Below are positions 18,219 to 27,200 of a DNA stretch of 64,000 nucleotides, piece after piece. The stretch spans positions 1 to 64,000 of the forward strand of contig NZ_ANNG01000003.1 in assembly GCF_000466685.1 (NCBI RefSeq). The letters run 5' to 3'. This DNA comes from Campylobacter concisus UNSWCS. GTDB lineage: Bacteria; Campylobacterota; Campylobacteria; Campylobacterales; Campylobacteraceae. Position 1 is the first letter of the stretch. Every line of letters begins with the position of its first letter. Below the pieces are notes generated by a model, which made no database searches, was not told the origin of the DNA, and was given only the letters and a program-made list of their open reading frames with translations. The translations under genes and the position numbers were made by a program.

Positions 18219-18224
18219 ATTTTA
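18219..18224 (-). promoter_or_regulatory. Possible -10 box for the cts operon
   Basis: TAAAAT on the minus strand within an AT-rich stretch, about 35 bases before the first cts gene. The 59-base gap to era also has a short CTTAA/TTAAG hairpin. Only a weak assignment. Confidence 0.3.
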
Positions 18225-18243
18225 ATATCTTTCTAATAAAAAA

Positions 18244-19113
18244 TCAATAGCCGATTATCTTATTTAGGCTTTTCTCCTCTTTACTCCACCCTTTTTTCAC
18301 GACTACATCGAGCTTTAGAAAGACCTTTGTGTTTGTTAAATTTTGTATTAACTTTCTTGCAAAAATTCCAATTCGTTTAATGGTTTCACCATTTTTTCCG
18401 ATGATCATACTTTTGTGGATGTCACGCTCCGTGATGATGCTAGCATAAATTTCAGTTATGCCTGTTTTTTCTTTTACGCTTTTTATGATCGCATCGCTAA
18501 GATATGGGATCTCATCGCTTAAATTTTCATAGATCGCTTCAAGTATAAATTCTCTAAAAATTTCCTTCTCATTTGTCGGTGTGAGAAATTCTGGATCATA
18601 AAAGTACTCATGCTCTGGCAAAAGCTTGCAAATTTCATCAAGAAGCGGCTTTTTATAGGTAGGCTGCTTGGTGCTAAAAGTAAGAAGTGCTGCAAATTTA
18701 TCTTGAAATTTTTGATACTGAGTGATCTTTTCAAGCACTTTTGCGTTTGAGCTCTCATCGACTTTTGTTAGCACTAAGATGTGTGGTTTTTCAGGATTTA
18801 AAGCTAGAAATTTCTCGTAGTCACTTGTGTCATCATGGATAGGCGCTAAAAATACGATGAGATCGCAGTCTCCCATCGATTTTATAGCTTGGCTAATTAG
18901 CAGTTGATTTATCGCTTTGTTGCTCTCGTGAAGCCCTGGTGTGTCGGTGAAGATGATCTGATCTTCACCGTTCATCACGATGCCATTTATCTTTCTGCGA
19001 GTTGCGTTTTGCTTGTGCGAGACAATGGCGATCTTTTCGTTTAATAAGGCATTTAAAAACGAGCTTTTGCCAGCATTTGTGCGTCCTATGATGCTAACAA
19101 AGCCTGATTTCAA
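18244..19113 (-). CDS. era: GTPase Era
   Basis: A 289-residue ribosome-assembly GTPase that binds the 3' end of 16S rRNA and helps 30S maturation. The G domain shows [14 protein letters not shown] (G1), TRRKING (G2), DTPGLHE (G3) and TKVDE (G4). The C-terminal KH domain contains [14 protein letters not shown]. Normal length. Its ATG overlaps the hslU stop by 4 bases, so it is the last gene of the argG-rplI-hslV-hslU-era transcript, an order also known in C. jejuni. Confidence 0.97.
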   Translation of the reverse strand: MKSGFVSIIGRTNAGKSSFLNALLNEKIAIVSHKQNATRRKINGIVMNGEDQIIFTDTPGLHESNKAINQLLISQAIKSMGDCDLIVFLAPIHDDTSDYEKFLALNPEKPHILVLTKVDESSNAKVLEKITQYQKFQDKFAALLTFSTKQPTYKKPLLDEICKLLPEHEYFYDPEFLTPTNEKEIFREFILEAIYENLSDEIPYLSDAIIKSVKEKTGITEIYASIITERDIHKSMIIGKNGETIKRIGIFARKLIQNLTNTKVFLKLDVVVKKGWSKEEKSLNKIIGY

Positions 19114-20432
19114 AGTATATACCTCGCTAGATCTTGATCCTCAACCACGTCTTTTAGGCGCTCTTTTACAAGCTCTTTTGTCACATTTATCTTCTCGCCG
19201 CTCTTTTCGCTAGCTTCAAAGCTGATATCTTCTATCACGCGCTCGATCACCGTATGAAGGCGTCTAGCACCGATGTCTTCCATCTTTTCATTTGCTGCAT
19301 GAGCGATCCTTGCTATCTCTTTTATCGCTTCATCATCAAAATCTAGCTCGACATTTTCAGTTGAAAGAAGTGCGATATATTGCTTTAAAAGCGAATTTTT
19401 TGGCTGGGTTAAAATTTGATAAAGCGCGTCCTCATCAAGGCTATCAAGCTCGACCCTTAGTGGAAAACGGCCTTGAAGCTCTGGGATGAGATCGCTTGGC
19501 TTGCTTATATGAAAGGCGCCAGCTGCGATAAATAAAATGTGATCTGTCTTCAAATTTCCAAATTTGGTATTTACATTTGAGCCCTCAACGATAGGTAGCA
19601 AGTCTCTTTGCACACCTTCTTTGCTTGGGTCTTGCCTATTTGAGCTACCTGAGCCAACGGCTACCTTATCGATCTCGTCTATAAAGATGATGCCCTCGTT
19701 TTCAGCTCTTCTTAAAGCCTCTGTTTTTACGCTCTCAAGGTCTAAAATTTTATCATTTGCTTCGCTTTGAAGGGCTTTTTTGGCGTCCTTTACCTTCATC
19801 TCTTTTTTGATGTTCTTGCCACCGATACCAATTATCTTGATAAAGCTCTCTTGCATCTGTGCCATGTCAGGTGGCACATTTGAGCCAGCTTCAAGTGGGT
19901 TTTGCTGCACCTCGATCTCGATACTTAGCTCGTCAAGCTCGCCGTTTCTTAGCCTATTTAGCATTTTTTCATAGCTCTTTGCGTACTCTGCTTGCTTCTC
20001 TTCGCTAGCACCTTTTGGAAGTGGCGGAAGTAGCTTTGAGACGATCTTTTCTTCGATATAGGCATTTATCTTGTCTTGGTTTTTCTCGCTTTGCTCGTTT
20101 TTTACGAGATTATATGATGCCATAGCAAGGTCTCTTACCATACTTTCAACATCACGACCAACAAAGCCAACCTCAGTATATTTGCTAGCTTCTACCTTGA
20201 TAAAAGGTAGTCCCATCATCTTTGAAAGACGCCTTGCGATCTCGGTTTTACCAACGCCAGTTGAGCCGATCATCAAGATATTTTTTGGCATGATGTCATC
20301 TTGCAGGCTCTTTTCAAGCTTCATACGGCGGTAGCGGTTGCGAAGTGCGATCGCTATGATCTTTTTGGCGTCCTTTTGACCGATCACATAGTCATCTAAA
20401 AATTTAACAATTTCTCTTGGTGTTAAGTTCAT
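19110..20432 (-). CDS. hslU: HslUV protease ATPase subunit
   Basis: A 440-residue AAA+ unfoldase that feeds substrates to the HslV peptidase. Walker A is GSTGVGKTE, Walker [10 protein letters not shown], with the sensor and ClpX-type C-terminal domain ([20 protein letters not shown]). The I-domain insert lies about 110-230. The reading frame is open further upstream into hslV, but the family start MNLTPREIV is at 20432, preceded by an AGAG ribosome binding site, so I use that one. Normal family length. Confidence 0.96.
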   Translation of the reverse strand: MNLTPREIVKFLDDYVIGQKDAKKIIAIALRNRYRRMKLEKSLQDDIMPKNILMIGSTGVGKTEIARRLSKMMGLPFIKVEASKYTEVGFVGRDVESMVRDLAMASYNLVKNEQSEKNQDKINAYIEEKIVSKLLPPLPKGASEEKQAEYAKSYEKMLNRLRNGELDELSIEIEVQQNPLEAGSNVPPDMAQMQESFIKIIGIGGKNIKKEMKVKDAKKALQSEANDKILDLESVKTEALRRAENEGIIFIDEIDKVAVGSGSSNRQDPSKEGVQRDLLPIVEGSNVNTKFGNLKTDHILFIAAGAFHISKPSDLIPELQGRFPLRVELDSLDEDALYQILTQPKNSLLKQYIALLSTENVELDFDDEAIKEIARIAHAANEKMEDIGARRLHTVIERVIEDISFEASEKSGEKINVTKELVKERLKDVVEDQDLARYIL

Positions 20433-20440
20433 TTTTTCTC

Positions 20441-20974
20441 TTATTCTAAAACATAAGTTTTGATGTTTGTATTTGTATAGATGCAAATTTCGCCGGCGAT
20501 CTTGAGGCTCTCTTTGACTAGCTCCTCTTCGTCGATATCGGCAAATTTATCTAGGGCACGGGCCGCTGAAAGGGCGTAGTTGCCGCCACTTCCGATAGCT
20601 GCTATCTTGCCATCTTCTGGCTCAACAACGTCTCCTGTGCCACTAAGTAAGAAAATTTTATCCCTATCAAGCACAAGCATCATCGCCTCAAGCTTTCTTA
20701 GATACTTGTCTTTGCGCCACTCTTTGCTAAATTCTATCACCGCCTTTAGCAAGTCCCCCTTTGTATGTTCTAAATTTTTCTCAAACATATCAAAGAGATT
20801 AAACGCGTCAGCAGTGCTACCAGCAAAGCCAGCTAGGACTTTGCCGTTGTGAATTTTGCGGATTTTTACGGCATTGCCCTTTAAGACGGTGTTGCCAAAG
20901 CTCACCTGTCCATCGCCGCCGATGACCGCTTTATTTTTGCCTTTGTAGGCTAAGATGGTTGTCGCATGAAACAT
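20441..20974 (-). CDS. hslV: HslUV protease peptidase subunit
   Basis: A 177-residue proteasome beta-type Thr peptidase that forms the proteolytic core with HslU. The N-terminus reads [12 protein letters not shown], so the nucleophile Thr is residue 5 and four residues must be removed, instead of just Met as in E. coli; H. pylori has a similar extension. The motifs [16 protein letters not shown] and [17 protein letters not shown] match the family. Stop lies 8 bases before the hslU start; the rplI stop adjoins its own start. Confidence 0.96.
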   Translation of the reverse strand: MFHATTILAYKGKNKAVIGGDGQVSFGNTVLKGNAVKIRKIHNGKVLAGFAGSTADAFNLFDMFEKNLEHTKGDLLKAVIEFSKEWRKDKYLRKLEAMMLVLDRDKIFLLSGTGDVVEPEDGKIAAIGSGGNYALSAARALDKFADIDEEELVKESLKIAGEICIYTNTNIKTYVLE

Positions 20975-21421
20975 CTACTCTCCTTGCACATCAACCTTTA
21001 AGGTCGCATTTATCGAGTGTCCAAGCTTTATAGAGACATCATAAAGACCAACTGCTTTTAGGTGAGTGTCCAGGTCGATAGCCTTTTTCTCAACTACCAA
21101 ATGATGTGTCTTTTCAAGCTCTGCTGCGATCTCCTCTTTTGAAACTGAGCCAAAGAGCGAGCCATTTGCACCAAGAGTTTTCTTGACGACGACTGTCACT
21201 TTTGCAAGCTCTTCTTTAAGCTTTTCTAAATTTGCGATCTCGTATTTTAGCTCTTCAGCCTTTCTTTTTTGAGCTGCTTCGTATTGACGAAGGACATCTG
21301 GAGTAGCTGCTTTTGCAAAGCCTTTGCCGATTAAGAAGTTATTGCCGTAGCCGTCTTTTACCTCTTTTATCTCGCCAGCTTTGCCAAGTGCCTTTACATC
21401 TTTTATTAGTAGTACTTTCAT
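20975..21421 (-). CDS. rplI: 50S ribosomal protein L9
   Basis: A 148-residue protein of the large subunit. The N-terminal rRNA-binding domain has the family signature with GNNFLIGKGFA near residue 26; a long central helix (about 42-75) connects to the C-terminal domain (LGANGSLFGSVSKEEIAAEL). Length is normal. It lies between argG and hslV and its stop directly abuts the hslV start, so all are probably co-transcribed. AAGGAT-like ribosome binding site before the ATG. Confidence 0.97.
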   Translation of the reverse strand: MKVLLIKDVKALGKAGEIKEVKDGYGNNFLIGKGFAKAATPDVLRQYEAAQKRKAEELKYEIANLEKLKEELAKVTVVVKKTLGANGSLFGSVSKEEIAAELEKTHHLVVEKKAIDLDTHLKAVGLYDVSIKLGHSINATLKVDVQGE

Positions 21422-21444
21422 TTTTATCCTTTTAAATTTTATTT

Positions 21445-22668
21445 TTAATCAAATTTTCGCCCATTTTTACGTGCGATTATAAAGCGAAGTGCATTTAGTT
21501 TGATAAATCCTTCTGCATCTTTTTGGTCATAAACGCTGTCCTCTTCAAATGTGCAGTACGCCTCGCTAAATAGATTATCATCTTTGCTGTTTCTACCAAG
21601 TATAATCACATTACCTTTATAAAGCTCAACTTTAACAGAGCCATTTACGTGCTCTTGGCTCTTGTCGATGAGCGCTTGGAGCATATTTCGCTCAGGCGAC
21701 CACCAGTAGCCGTTATAAATTAGCTCGGCATATTTTGGCATGATCTCATCTTTTAAGTGAGCTGCGCCGCGGTCAAGCGTGATGCTCTCGATCGCTCTGT
21801 GAGCTTTTAGCATTATCGTTCCACCCGGAGTTTCGTAGCAGCCGCGGCTCTTCATACCAACTGAGCGGTTTTCTACAATGTCAAGTCTGCCGATGCCGTG
21901 TTTTGCGCCAAGGCGGTTTAGCTCGGTTAAAATTTCAGCTGGGCTCATTTTTTTGCCGTTTATGCTCACTGGATCGCCTTTTTCATAGCCGATCTCTATG
22001 ATCTCACTCTTATCTGGAGCATCTTTTGGGCTTACTGTCCATCTCCACATATCATCTTCTGGTGCGTGGCTCGGGTCTTCAAGCACTAAGCCTTCGTAGC
22101 TTATGTGAAGTAAATTTGCGTCCATTGAGTATGGGCTTTTACCTGGTTTTTTGGTGATATCTATGCCGTTTTTCTCAGCGTATGCCAAAAGTTTTTCACG
22201 GCTGTTTAGATCCCACTCGCGCCATGGGGCGATGATAGTTAGATTATCACCAAGTGCGTAGTAGCCAAGCTCAAAGCGAACTTGGTCGTTGCCTTTGCCT
22301 GTTGCTCCGTGGCTCACGCCATCAGCGCCAACAAGTCTTGCGATCTCGCTTTGACGTTTTGCTATAAGTGGGCGCGCGATTGATGTGCCAAGTAGATATT
22401 CGCCCTCATAGATTGCGTTTGCTCTAAACATTGGAAATACATAATCACGTACAAATTCTTCTCTTAAGTCTTCTATAAAAATGTTTTCAGGTTTTACGCC
22501 AAGTGCTAGGGCTTTTTTACGTGCAGGCTCTAGCTCTTCGCCTTGTCCGATGTCAGCTGTAAATGTGACTACTTCGCATTTATATTCGTCTTGAAGCCAC
22601 TTTAAAATAATACTTGTGTCAAGTCCGCCTGAGTATGCTAAAACAACTTTTTTTACATCTTTTTTCAT
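21445..22668 (-). CDS. argG: Argininosuccinate synthase
   Basis: A 407-residue cytosolic enzyme joining citrulline and aspartate with ATP, the penultimate step of arginine synthesis. The ATP pyrophosphatase P-loop [15 protein letters not shown] is at residues 10-24; the second signature [15 protein letters not shown] is near 120. Length is normal. It starts the minus-strand argG-rplI-hslV-hslU-era group, with a probable TAAAAT -10 box about 25 bases upstream and AAGGA before the ATG. Confidence 0.97.
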   Translation of the reverse strand: MKKDVKKVVLAYSGGLDTSIILKWLQDEYKCEVVTFTADIGQGEELEPARKKALALGVKPENIFIEDLREEFVRDYVFPMFRANAIYEGEYLLGTSIARPLIAKRQSEIARLVGADGVSHGATGKGNDQVRFELGYYALGDNLTIIAPWREWDLNSREKLLAYAEKNGIDITKKPGKSPYSMDANLLHISYEGLVLEDPSHAPEDDMWRWTVSPKDAPDKSEIIEIGYEKGDPVSINGKKMSPAEILTELNRLGAKHGIGRLDIVENRSVGMKSRGCYETPGGTIMLKAHRAIESITLDRGAAHLKDEIMPKYAELIYNGYWWSPERNMLQALIDKSQEHVNGSVKVELYKGNVIILGRNSKDDNLFSEAYCTFEEDSVYDQKDAEGFIKLNALRFIIARKNGRKFD

Positions 22669-22709
22669 AGCTGTCCTTTTGTTGAAATGGTCGTATTTTA
22701 GCCTAAATT

Positions 22710-22732
22710 GATTAATCTTTAATAAATTAATC
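22710..22732. promoter_or_regulatory. Inverted repeat upstream of argG, possible operator
   Basis: GATTAAT (22710-22716) and ATTAATC (22726-22732) flank 9 AT-rich bases, just upstream of the argG -10 box on the minus strand. It could bind a repressor, or be chance in AT-rich DNA. Confidence 0.25.
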
Positions 22733-22796
22733 TATTAAGTAATGTAAGTATTGTTTTATAAAAATTGCTTTTATTGTGTTTAGATAAATTTTATTT

Positions 22797-22813
22797 TTGA
22801 TAATTAATATTGT
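22797..22813 (+). promoter_or_regulatory. Possible Fur-like site before the TonB receptor
   Basis: TTGATAATTAATATTGT partly matches the Fur consensus (the left half TGATAAT is perfect, the right half weak). It lies about 75 bases before a ferric-siderophore receptor gene, where iron control is expected. A further ATTATCA occurs at 22850-22856. Confidence 0.35.
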
Positions 22814-22884
22814 TTTTATGCTTGCTTTGTTAAATTTGCGTTTCGCTTTCATTATCAAAAATTAAATTTAACAAAAGGATATCC

Positions 22885-24981
22885 GTGAATAGATCAAAAT
22901 TTATCGCCATTTGCCTTAGTGCTTGTGTGGCAAATTCTCTCTATGCAGTAGAAAAAGAGAACAACGAAACTAAGCTAGATGGCGTCGTAGTAAGTGCGAG
23001 CGGCTTTTCGCAGCAGATAAAAGAAGCCCCTGCAAGCATAAGCGTAATAAAGGGCGAGGAGCTAACAAAAGATAGCTTTACCTCGCTTCACTCTATCGCG
23101 CAAAAAGCGCCAGGCGTAAATGTCGTTGGCGGCGAGGATGGTCCAGCTAGTGGTATCTCGATACGCGGCATGGAAAAATCTCAAACTCTAGTTTTAATTG
23201 ATGGCAAAAGAGTAAATTCAAGCAGCGCAAATCCAAAGGGCGGAGCAGGGGACATGAACTCAAATTTCATCCCGCCAGCCGAGGCGATCGAGCGTATAGA
23301 GGTTATCCGTGGCCCTATGAGCTCGCTTTATGGTAGCGACGCGGTTGGAGGCGTTATAAATATCATTACCAAAAAAGACTTTTCAAAATTTAGCGGCAAC
23401 GTCGGCATCTCAACCACGATAAACACTCACAAAGGCATAGGCGATGGCAGGCAGGGCGACTTTTATCTAAATTTACCTCTTTATAAGGACCTTTTCGCGC
23501 TTCAGCTTTGGGGCTATAAAAAGCTAAGAGATGAGGATAATTACAAAGGTGGCTATCAAGAGAGCGATAAGAGAAATTTAACCGCAAAACTTTGGATCAC
23601 TCCAGATGAGCATAATAAATTTTTCATCCTTGGCTCAAACGAAAAACACGACTATTCGCGAACAGTCGGCAAAACAGCCACTATAAAGACAAATAAGGTT
23701 TTAAACGCCTATGACTACGAAAAAAAGAGCTATGGCGTGGGCTATCTTGGTGAATTTGATAGCCTAAATGCCGATCTTAGCTACATTTATGACCAGACGC
23801 AAAGAACGAGCCTTTTTGATAAATTTATACCAGCAAAAGCCAAAAATCACAACTTCAACTCTAAATTTACAACCTTTTTTGGCGCACACACTCTAACTTT
23901 TGGTTATGACTTTAGTAAGCAAAATGTCGGCACGACATTCATCGTCTCAAACGCCTCAAGAAACGGCTTAAAAGATCCAAAGACCTACTCGATGAGCGAG
24001 CATGCGGGATTTATCGAGGATGAGTGGCAAATTTTAGATGAGAAGCTCTTTTTAACGCTTGGCTCAAGACTTACGCACAATGAATTTTTTGGCAACCACC
24101 TCTCGCCAAGAGCCTACCTAGTCTATAACGCCACAGATACGCTAAGCTTAAAAGGCGGCGTAGCAACTGGCTATAAAACACCAAATGTCAATCAAATTTC
24201 CCCAGAAGTAGGCACTATTCAAAAGGCTTGGAGTATAGTTGATTTTGGCAACAAGGACCTAAAACCAGAAAAGAGCACGACTTATGAAGTAGGGGCATAT
24301 TATGACAATCAGGCTGATTTTAGAGGCTCGGTAACGCTTTTTAGAAATGAATTTAAAGATAAGATCCTAGACACTGATGGCAGCAAAAGAGTAAATGGAA
24401 TTCCAGCCTTTGGCACTTGCACAAATGCACCAGACGTTACTTGCCCTGGTTGGGGAACTTACTTTAACATAGAAGGTGCGACCGTTTGGGGTGTAGAGCT
24501 AAGTGGCGACTACGACATCCTTTCAAACCTAAATTTAAGCTCAAACTACACCTATAATAAGTCAAAGATAAAAACTGGCAACCCAACGATAAATACGCCA
24601 AATGGCCCTATGAAATTTAGCCAAACTGGGCTTAACAGACTTGATGGCAAAAGCCTAACAGCAACGCCAGAGCACACACTTCACGCCACGCTTACATATA
24701 AGCCTGTAAAAAGCGTCAAGACATTTTTTGGCGCAAACTACGAGAGCAAGCTAACAAGCGTAAATTTCGGTGCTGGCAACAGAGTAAGAGAGAACACAAA
24801 AGACCTACTCACCTTCGATACAGGCGTCAGTTGGGATGCAAACAAGCACCTAACTCTTAGCCTAAATGCATACAATATCTTTGATAAGGTAAGATACGAT
24901 GAGGCGCTTGTGGGCGATACATACTACTTTTATCCGCAAGAGGGTAGGAGGTTTTGGTTTAAGGTCGCTGCAAAATGGTAA
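22885..24981 (+). CDS. TonB-dependent outer-membrane siderophore receptor
   Basis: A 698-residue outer-membrane receptor that imports a ferric siderophore using TonB energy. A signal peptide (about 1-21, ending SLYA) is followed by a TonB box region (KLDGVVVSAS), a plug domain (APASISVIKGEEL, GISIRGM, IEVIRGPMSSLYGSDAVGG) to about residue 170 and a 22-strand barrel ending in Phe-rich FWFKVAAKW. The plug resembles CirA/FepA/Cfr catecholate receptors. The start is GTG, 5 bases after AAAAGGA. The next gene encodes a trilactone-esterase-like protein, which supports enterobactin or a related triscatecholate as substrate. No tonB or exbBD is nearby. Substrate is inferred. Confidence 0.9.
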   Translation: MNRSKFIAICLSACVANSLYAVEKENNETKLDGVVVSASGFSQQIKEAPASISVIKGEELTKDSFTSLHSIAQKAPGVNVVGGEDGPASGISIRGMEKSQTLVLIDGKRVNSSSANPKGGAGDMNSNFIPPAEAIERIEVIRGPMSSLYGSDAVGGVINIITKKDFSKFSGNVGISTTINTHKGIGDGRQGDFYLNLPLYKDLFALQLWGYKKLRDEDNYKGGYQESDKRNLTAKLWITPDEHNKFFILGSNEKHDYSRTVGKTATIKTNKVLNAYDYEKKSYGVGYLGEFDSLNADLSYIYDQTQRTSLFDKFIPAKAKNHNFNSKFTTFFGAHTLTFGYDFSKQNVGTTFIVSNASRNGLKDPKTYSMSEHAGFIEDEWQILDEKLFLTLGSRLTHNEFFGNHLSPRAYLVYNATDTLSLKGGVATGYKTPNVNQISPEVGTIQKAWSIVDFGNKDLKPEKSTTYEVGAYYDNQADFRGSVTLFRNEFKDKILDTDGSKRVNGIPAFGTCTNAPDVTCPGWGTYFNIEGATVWGVELSGDYDILSNLNLSSNYTYNKSKIKTGNPTINTPNGPMKFSQTGLNRLDGKSLTATPEHTLHATLTYKPVKSVKTFFGANYESKLTSVNFGAGNRVRENTKDLLTFDTGVSWDANKHLTLSLNAYNIFDKVRYDEALVGDTYYFYPQEGRRFWFKVAAKW

Positions 24982-25802
24982 GAGCCTTTAAATTTTTGCT
25001 TTTTACGCTTGGTGTGACGCAAATTTTACAAGCAGCTCCGCAACAAACGCCTGATCCATTAAGCGAGAAAGCTGCTAGTAAATTTGAAATTTCAACCTTT
25101 AAAATGAGTGCAAATGATGAAATTTATAAAATTTTCACAGCCAAGCTAAAGGGGCAAGATGAGTTTAAAAACGTGCTTTTCTTGCTTGACGCAAACGCCC
25201 AGTTCAACATGATATTAAATGAATTTGATGCCACGACCGCACCGCTAATAATAGGCATAGGATATGACACAGACAAAAGCTACGAAGTAGAAAAACGCAC
25301 AAGAGATCTCACACCAAAGGCAGAGGGCGAGGAGTTTAGCAAAGGTGGCGGCGCAGATGCGTTTTACCACTTTTTAACTAGAAATTTAGTGCCGTTAGTT
25401 GATGAGAAATTTAACGTGCAGGGCAGTCAAAAAAGCCTTTATGGACACTCTTTTGGCGGCCTTTTTACGCTCTACGCTTTGCTTAAAAATGAGGGCATAT
25501 TTTCAAATTTCTTTATCGCTTCGCCATCTCTTTGGTGGGGCGAGTCTGAAATTTTAAAGCAAAATGTGAATGATGGTAAATTTAAAGAGAAACTAAAGGC
25601 TAAATTCGTCTTTCTTAGCGTTGGCGAGCTTGAAAAGAGAAAGGGCAAAACTGACAAAGCTGGCATTTTAAAGGCGAGTGATCTGGCTGGGATCTTAAAG
25701 CAAAGTGGGGTAAATTCTCACTTTGAGCTTTTTAAAAATGAAACCCACGGCAGCGTCATACCTCTAAATTTAAAAGAACTTTTAAAATATCTAAAGGATT
25801 AA
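24975..25802 (+). CDS. Periplasmic siderophore esterase, IroE/Cee-like
   Basis: A 275-residue alpha/beta hydrolase of the esterase D family. A Sec signal peptide (FKFLLFTLGVTQILQA) places it in the periplasm. The nucleophile elbow is GHSFGG with Ser at about 159; the C-terminal THGSV gives a candidate catalytic His. Enzymes of this type (IroE, PfeE, and Cee in C. jejuni) linearise ferric enterobactin-type trilactones to release or pass on iron. Its start overlaps the receptor gene by 7 bases, so the two are translated together. I do not assign cee because I cannot run a comparison. Confidence 0.82.
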   Translation: MVRAFKFLLFTLGVTQILQAAPQQTPDPLSEKAASKFEISTFKMSANDEIYKIFTAKLKGQDEFKNVLFLLDANAQFNMILNEFDATTAPLIIGIGYDTDKSYEVEKRTRDLTPKAEGEEFSKGGGADAFYHFLTRNLVPLVDEKFNVQGSQKSLYGHSFGGLFTLYALLKNEGIFSNFFIASPSLWWGESEILKQNVNDGKFKEKLKAKFVFLSVGELEKRKGKTDKAGILKASDLAGILKQSGVNSHFELFKNETHGSVIPLNLKELLKYLKD

Positions 25803-25822
25803 AAATTTAAGGCTATTTTTGT

Positions 25823-25828
25823 TAAAAT
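25823..25828 (+). promoter_or_regulatory. -10 box directly before the S4 gene
   Basis: TAAAAT ends 7 bases before the ATG at 25836. Transcription from it would begin at or within a base or two of the start codon, giving a leaderless mRNA, which fits the lack of any Shine-Dalgarno sequence there. Confidence 0.5.
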
Positions 25829-25835
25829 CCGCCGC

Positions 25836-26081
25836 ATGAGAGTAGATAAATTTTTAAACGTGGTAAATATAACCAAAAGGCGTGCCGTTAGCGAAGATAT
25901 GTGCAAAAGCGGCGTTGTGAGCATCAACGGCGTGCAGGCAAAAGCGGCAAAAGACGTAAAGATAGGCGACGTGATCACTATCAAATTTCTAGCTCGTGAG
26001 GCAAGATATGAGGTGTTAGCGATCCCAACTACAAAAAGCATACCAAAAAGCGCTCAAAGCGAATACGTAAAAGAGCTTTGA
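25836..26081 (+). CDS. S4-domain RNA-binding protein
   Basis: An 81-residue protein, nearly all S4 domain (MRVDKFLNVVNITKRRAVSE, then GVVSINGVQAKAAKDVKIGD). It resembles the Hsp15/RqcP group, which act on stalled 50S subunits, and the small S4 proteins of unknown role; which one applies is not clear. No ribosome binding site is seen; a -10 box lies 7 bases before the ATG. The stop overlaps the tsaE start (TGATG). Same neighbourhood as in C. jejuni. Confidence 0.85.
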   Translation: MRVDKFLNVVNITKRRAVSEDMCKSGVVSINGVQAKAAKDVKIGDVITIKFLAREARYEVLAIPTTKSIPKSAQSEYVKEL

Positions 26082-26479
26082 TGGTTTTTGAGCTTTTAGA
26101 AAATGAGCTTGATGGGCTTGTGCGGGTGCTTCCAAAAAGTGGCGTGGTGCTACTAAGTGGCGATCTAGCAAGTGGCAAAACGACGCTTGTAAAGGCGATC
26201 ATCAAGGCGCACGGCATAGAAGATAGCGTGACGTCGCCGACATTTTCTTTGATGCAAATTTATGGTAAAGATATCTACCACTACGACATTTATCAGATCG
26301 GATTTGACGGAATGGCAAAAAATGGCCTTTTTGAAAATTTGTTTGAAGAGGGGCTTCATCTAGTAGAGTGGGGCGATGAAAATTTAGAAAAAGCTCTAAA
26401 GAAAAACGGCGAGAGCTATACGTTAGTAAAAATTTCTCCTAGCGAAAATGGCAGAAAATACGAGGTTATAAGTGCATAA
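26081..26479 (+). CDS. tsaE: tRNA threonylcarbamoyladenosine biosynthesis ATPase
   Basis: A 132-residue P-loop protein that drives the TsaB-TsaD-TsaE complex making t6A37 in tRNAs that read ANN codons. Walker A is SGDLASGKTTLVKAI near residue 28; VTSPTFSLMQIYG and YHYDIYQI are the family motifs, and HLVEWGDE follows. Start is the ATG at 26081 overlapping the S4 stop. Its 3' end overlaps the lptB GTG start by 8 bases. Length is a little short but normal for this phylum. Confidence 0.93.
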   Translation: MVFELLENELDGLVRVLPKSGVVLLSGDLASGKTTLVKAIIKAHGIEDSVTSPTFSLMQIYGKDIYHYDIYQIGFDGMAKNGLFENLFEEGLHLVEWGDENLEKALKKNGESYTLVKISPSENGRKYEVISA

Positions 26480-27200
26480 ACTAGAAGTAAAAGATCTAAA
26501 AAAGACGATTAAGAAAAGTGAGATCATAAAAGGTATATCTTTAGAGGTAAATAGCGGCGAAGTGGTGGGGCTTCTTGGGCCAAATGGCGCTGGAAAGACG
26601 ACCACTTTTTATATGATCTGCGGGCTCATCTCACCAACTAGCGGAGATGTTTTTTTAAACGACGAAAAGATCACAAACGTCCCGCTTCACAAAAGAGCGC
26701 ATCTTGGTATTGGCTATTTGCCGCAAGAGTCAAGCATATTTAAAGAGCTAAGCGTAGAGGAAAATTTACTCCTTGGGGCTGAAATTTTAAATCAAAGCAA
26801 AGAAGATATCTCCAAAAGAGTAAATGAGATGCTAAATATGCTAAATATCGAGCCTATCCGCCTAAGAAAGGGCGTTAGTCTAAGTGGTGGCGAGCGCAGA
26901 CGCTGTGAGATCGCTAGAAGCCTCATTATAAAGCCAAAATTTTTGCTGCTTGATGAGCCATTTGCAGGCGTCGATCCTATCGCAGTTAGCGACATCCAAA
27001 GCATCGTTAGAGACCTTAAAAAGCTAGGCATAGGCGTTTTGATAACTGACCACAACGTCCGTGAGACACTAGCCATTTGCGACAGAGCCTACGTCATCAA
27101 AGATGGCTCGCTGCTAGCAAGCGGCAGTGCGAGCGAAGTGGCAAACAATAAGCTCGTTAGAACGCACTATCTTGGCGAAGAATTTAAGCTGCTTGAGTAG
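26472..27200 (+). CDS. lptB: LPS export ABC transporter ATPase
   Basis: A 242-residue ATPase that works with LptF/LptG to extract LPS from the inner membrane. Walker A LLGPNGAGKTTTFYMI, signature LSGGERRRCEIARSL, Walker B KFLLLDEPFAGVDP and the switch His (ITDHNVRETL) are all intact. GTG start inside the tsaE 3' end; stop abuts the rpoN start, the classical lptB-rpoN pairing. Subunits LptA, LptC, LptF and LptG are not in the window. Confidence 0.95.
   Translation: MHKLEVKDLKKTIKKSEIIKGISLEVNSGEVVGLLGPNGAGKTTTFYMICGLISPTSGDVFLNDEKITNVPLHKRAHLGIGYLPQESSIFKELSVEENLLLGAEILNQSKEDISKRVNEMLNMLNIEPIRLRKGVSLSGGERRRCEIARSLIIKPKFLLLDEPFAGVDPIAVSDIQSIVRDLKKLGIGVLITDHNVRETLAICDRAYVIKDGSLLASGSASEVANNKLVRTHYLGEEFKLLE

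Noticed and set aside
20433-20486. Longer HslU start inside hslV
   Set aside because: The family N-terminus begins at the ATG at 20432, with an AGAG ribosome binding site.
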